Assembly: GCA_963662035.1 (NCBI GenBank)
Contig: CAVLDO010000025.1
Location: 1 to 17,336 of the forward strand
Source: Equibacterium sp963662035
GTDB lineage: Bacteria > Bacteroidota > Bacteroidia > Bacteroidales > UBA932
DNA length: 17,336 nucleotides
Direction of reading: 5' to 3'
The notes under the pieces are model-generated. The model was not told the DNA's origin. It ran no database searches and was given only the letters and a program-made list of their open reading frames with translations. The translations under genes and the position numbers were made by a program. Below, one piece after another: positions 17,162 through 17,336 of the stretch (position 1 is the stretch's first letter; each line of letters begins with the position of its first letter).

Positions 17162-17336
17162 CTGTCGTACGGGCTATCTATCCGAGACCTGTCGTTGCAA
17201 AGCGCCAACACTGACATTGGTTTGGCAGTTAGCCGGCGGCATGTGTTCTAAGAAGCGCATTTTAGCGGGGCGATGCAGCTGCACGCTGCGAGAAATCCAA
17301 TGATGTTATGCTGCCGACCGCTGCGGCAGGCCCGCG

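Larger units (their letters stand above)
16898..17336. other. Right-end stretch without a recognised gene
   Basis: No frame on either strand of this 439-bp stretch is open for a convincing length, and no tRNA or transposase fragment is recognised. It holds a pair of GTAGCCC...GAGGCG segments (about 16901-16919 and 16943-16971), two long hairpins (given separately), and at 17204-17226 a short imperfect dyad around GCCAAC...TTGGC. It may be an intergenic repeat region next to a gene outside the window. Confidence 0.6.

Noticed and set aside
17200..17240. Integron attC-like site (GCCAAC...GGCAGTTAGCC)
   Set aside because: The dyad is short and imperfect, with no recognisable core-site pair and no integrase or cassette gene nearby.

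Overview
The window looks like chromosomal DNA of a GC-rich member of the Bacteroidales, perhaps Rikenellaceae/Alistipes-like. The phylum is inferred from TAnnTTTG-type -7 promoter boxes with an upstream TTTG, the long (~670 aa) urocanate hydratase, secreted GH2 and lipoprotein GDPD enzymes, and a YidE/AspT-type transporter. The genus is only a guess. No phage, plasmid, insertion sequence, tRNA, rRNA or CRISPR was seen.

Layout, left to right. (1) Positions 1-521 hold a tandem array of ten ~51-bp units, open at the left edge, in which every unit carries facing hairpin arms; it appears non-coding. (2) Positions 556-7537, minus strand, hold a histidine-degradation operon read ftcD - hutU - hutH - (286-bp repeat-rich gap) - hutI. 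Together these turn histidine into urocanate, imidazolone propionate, formiminoglutamate and finally glutamate, with the one-carbon unit passing to tetrahydrofolate through a fused formiminotransferase-cyclodeaminase. A good Bacteroidetes-type promoter lies just upstream of ftcD. (3) Enolase (minus) is divergent from a YidE/AspT-type membrane transporter (plus); each ends in a clear intrinsic terminator. (4) An AMP-forming acyl-CoA synthetase and methylglyoxal synthase form a tight plus-strand pair. (5) Converging on it from the right is a minus-strand pair, a secreted GH2 glycosidase followed by a small secreted protein of unknown function; the two transcription units share a bidirectional terminator. 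(6) Divergent from GH2 is a lipoprotein glycerophosphodiester phosphodiesterase. (7) The last ~440 bp hold no recognisable gene but contain two related hairpins.

Most of the window is ordinary housekeeping and catabolic sequence. The parts that known genes do not explain are the 51-bp hairpin array, the mosaic repeats between hutH and hutI, an unusual low-complexity insertion in HutI, and the paired hairpins at the right end. No new defence or mobile system is visible. The hairpin array is the best candidate for something undescribed, but its function cannot be read from the sequence.
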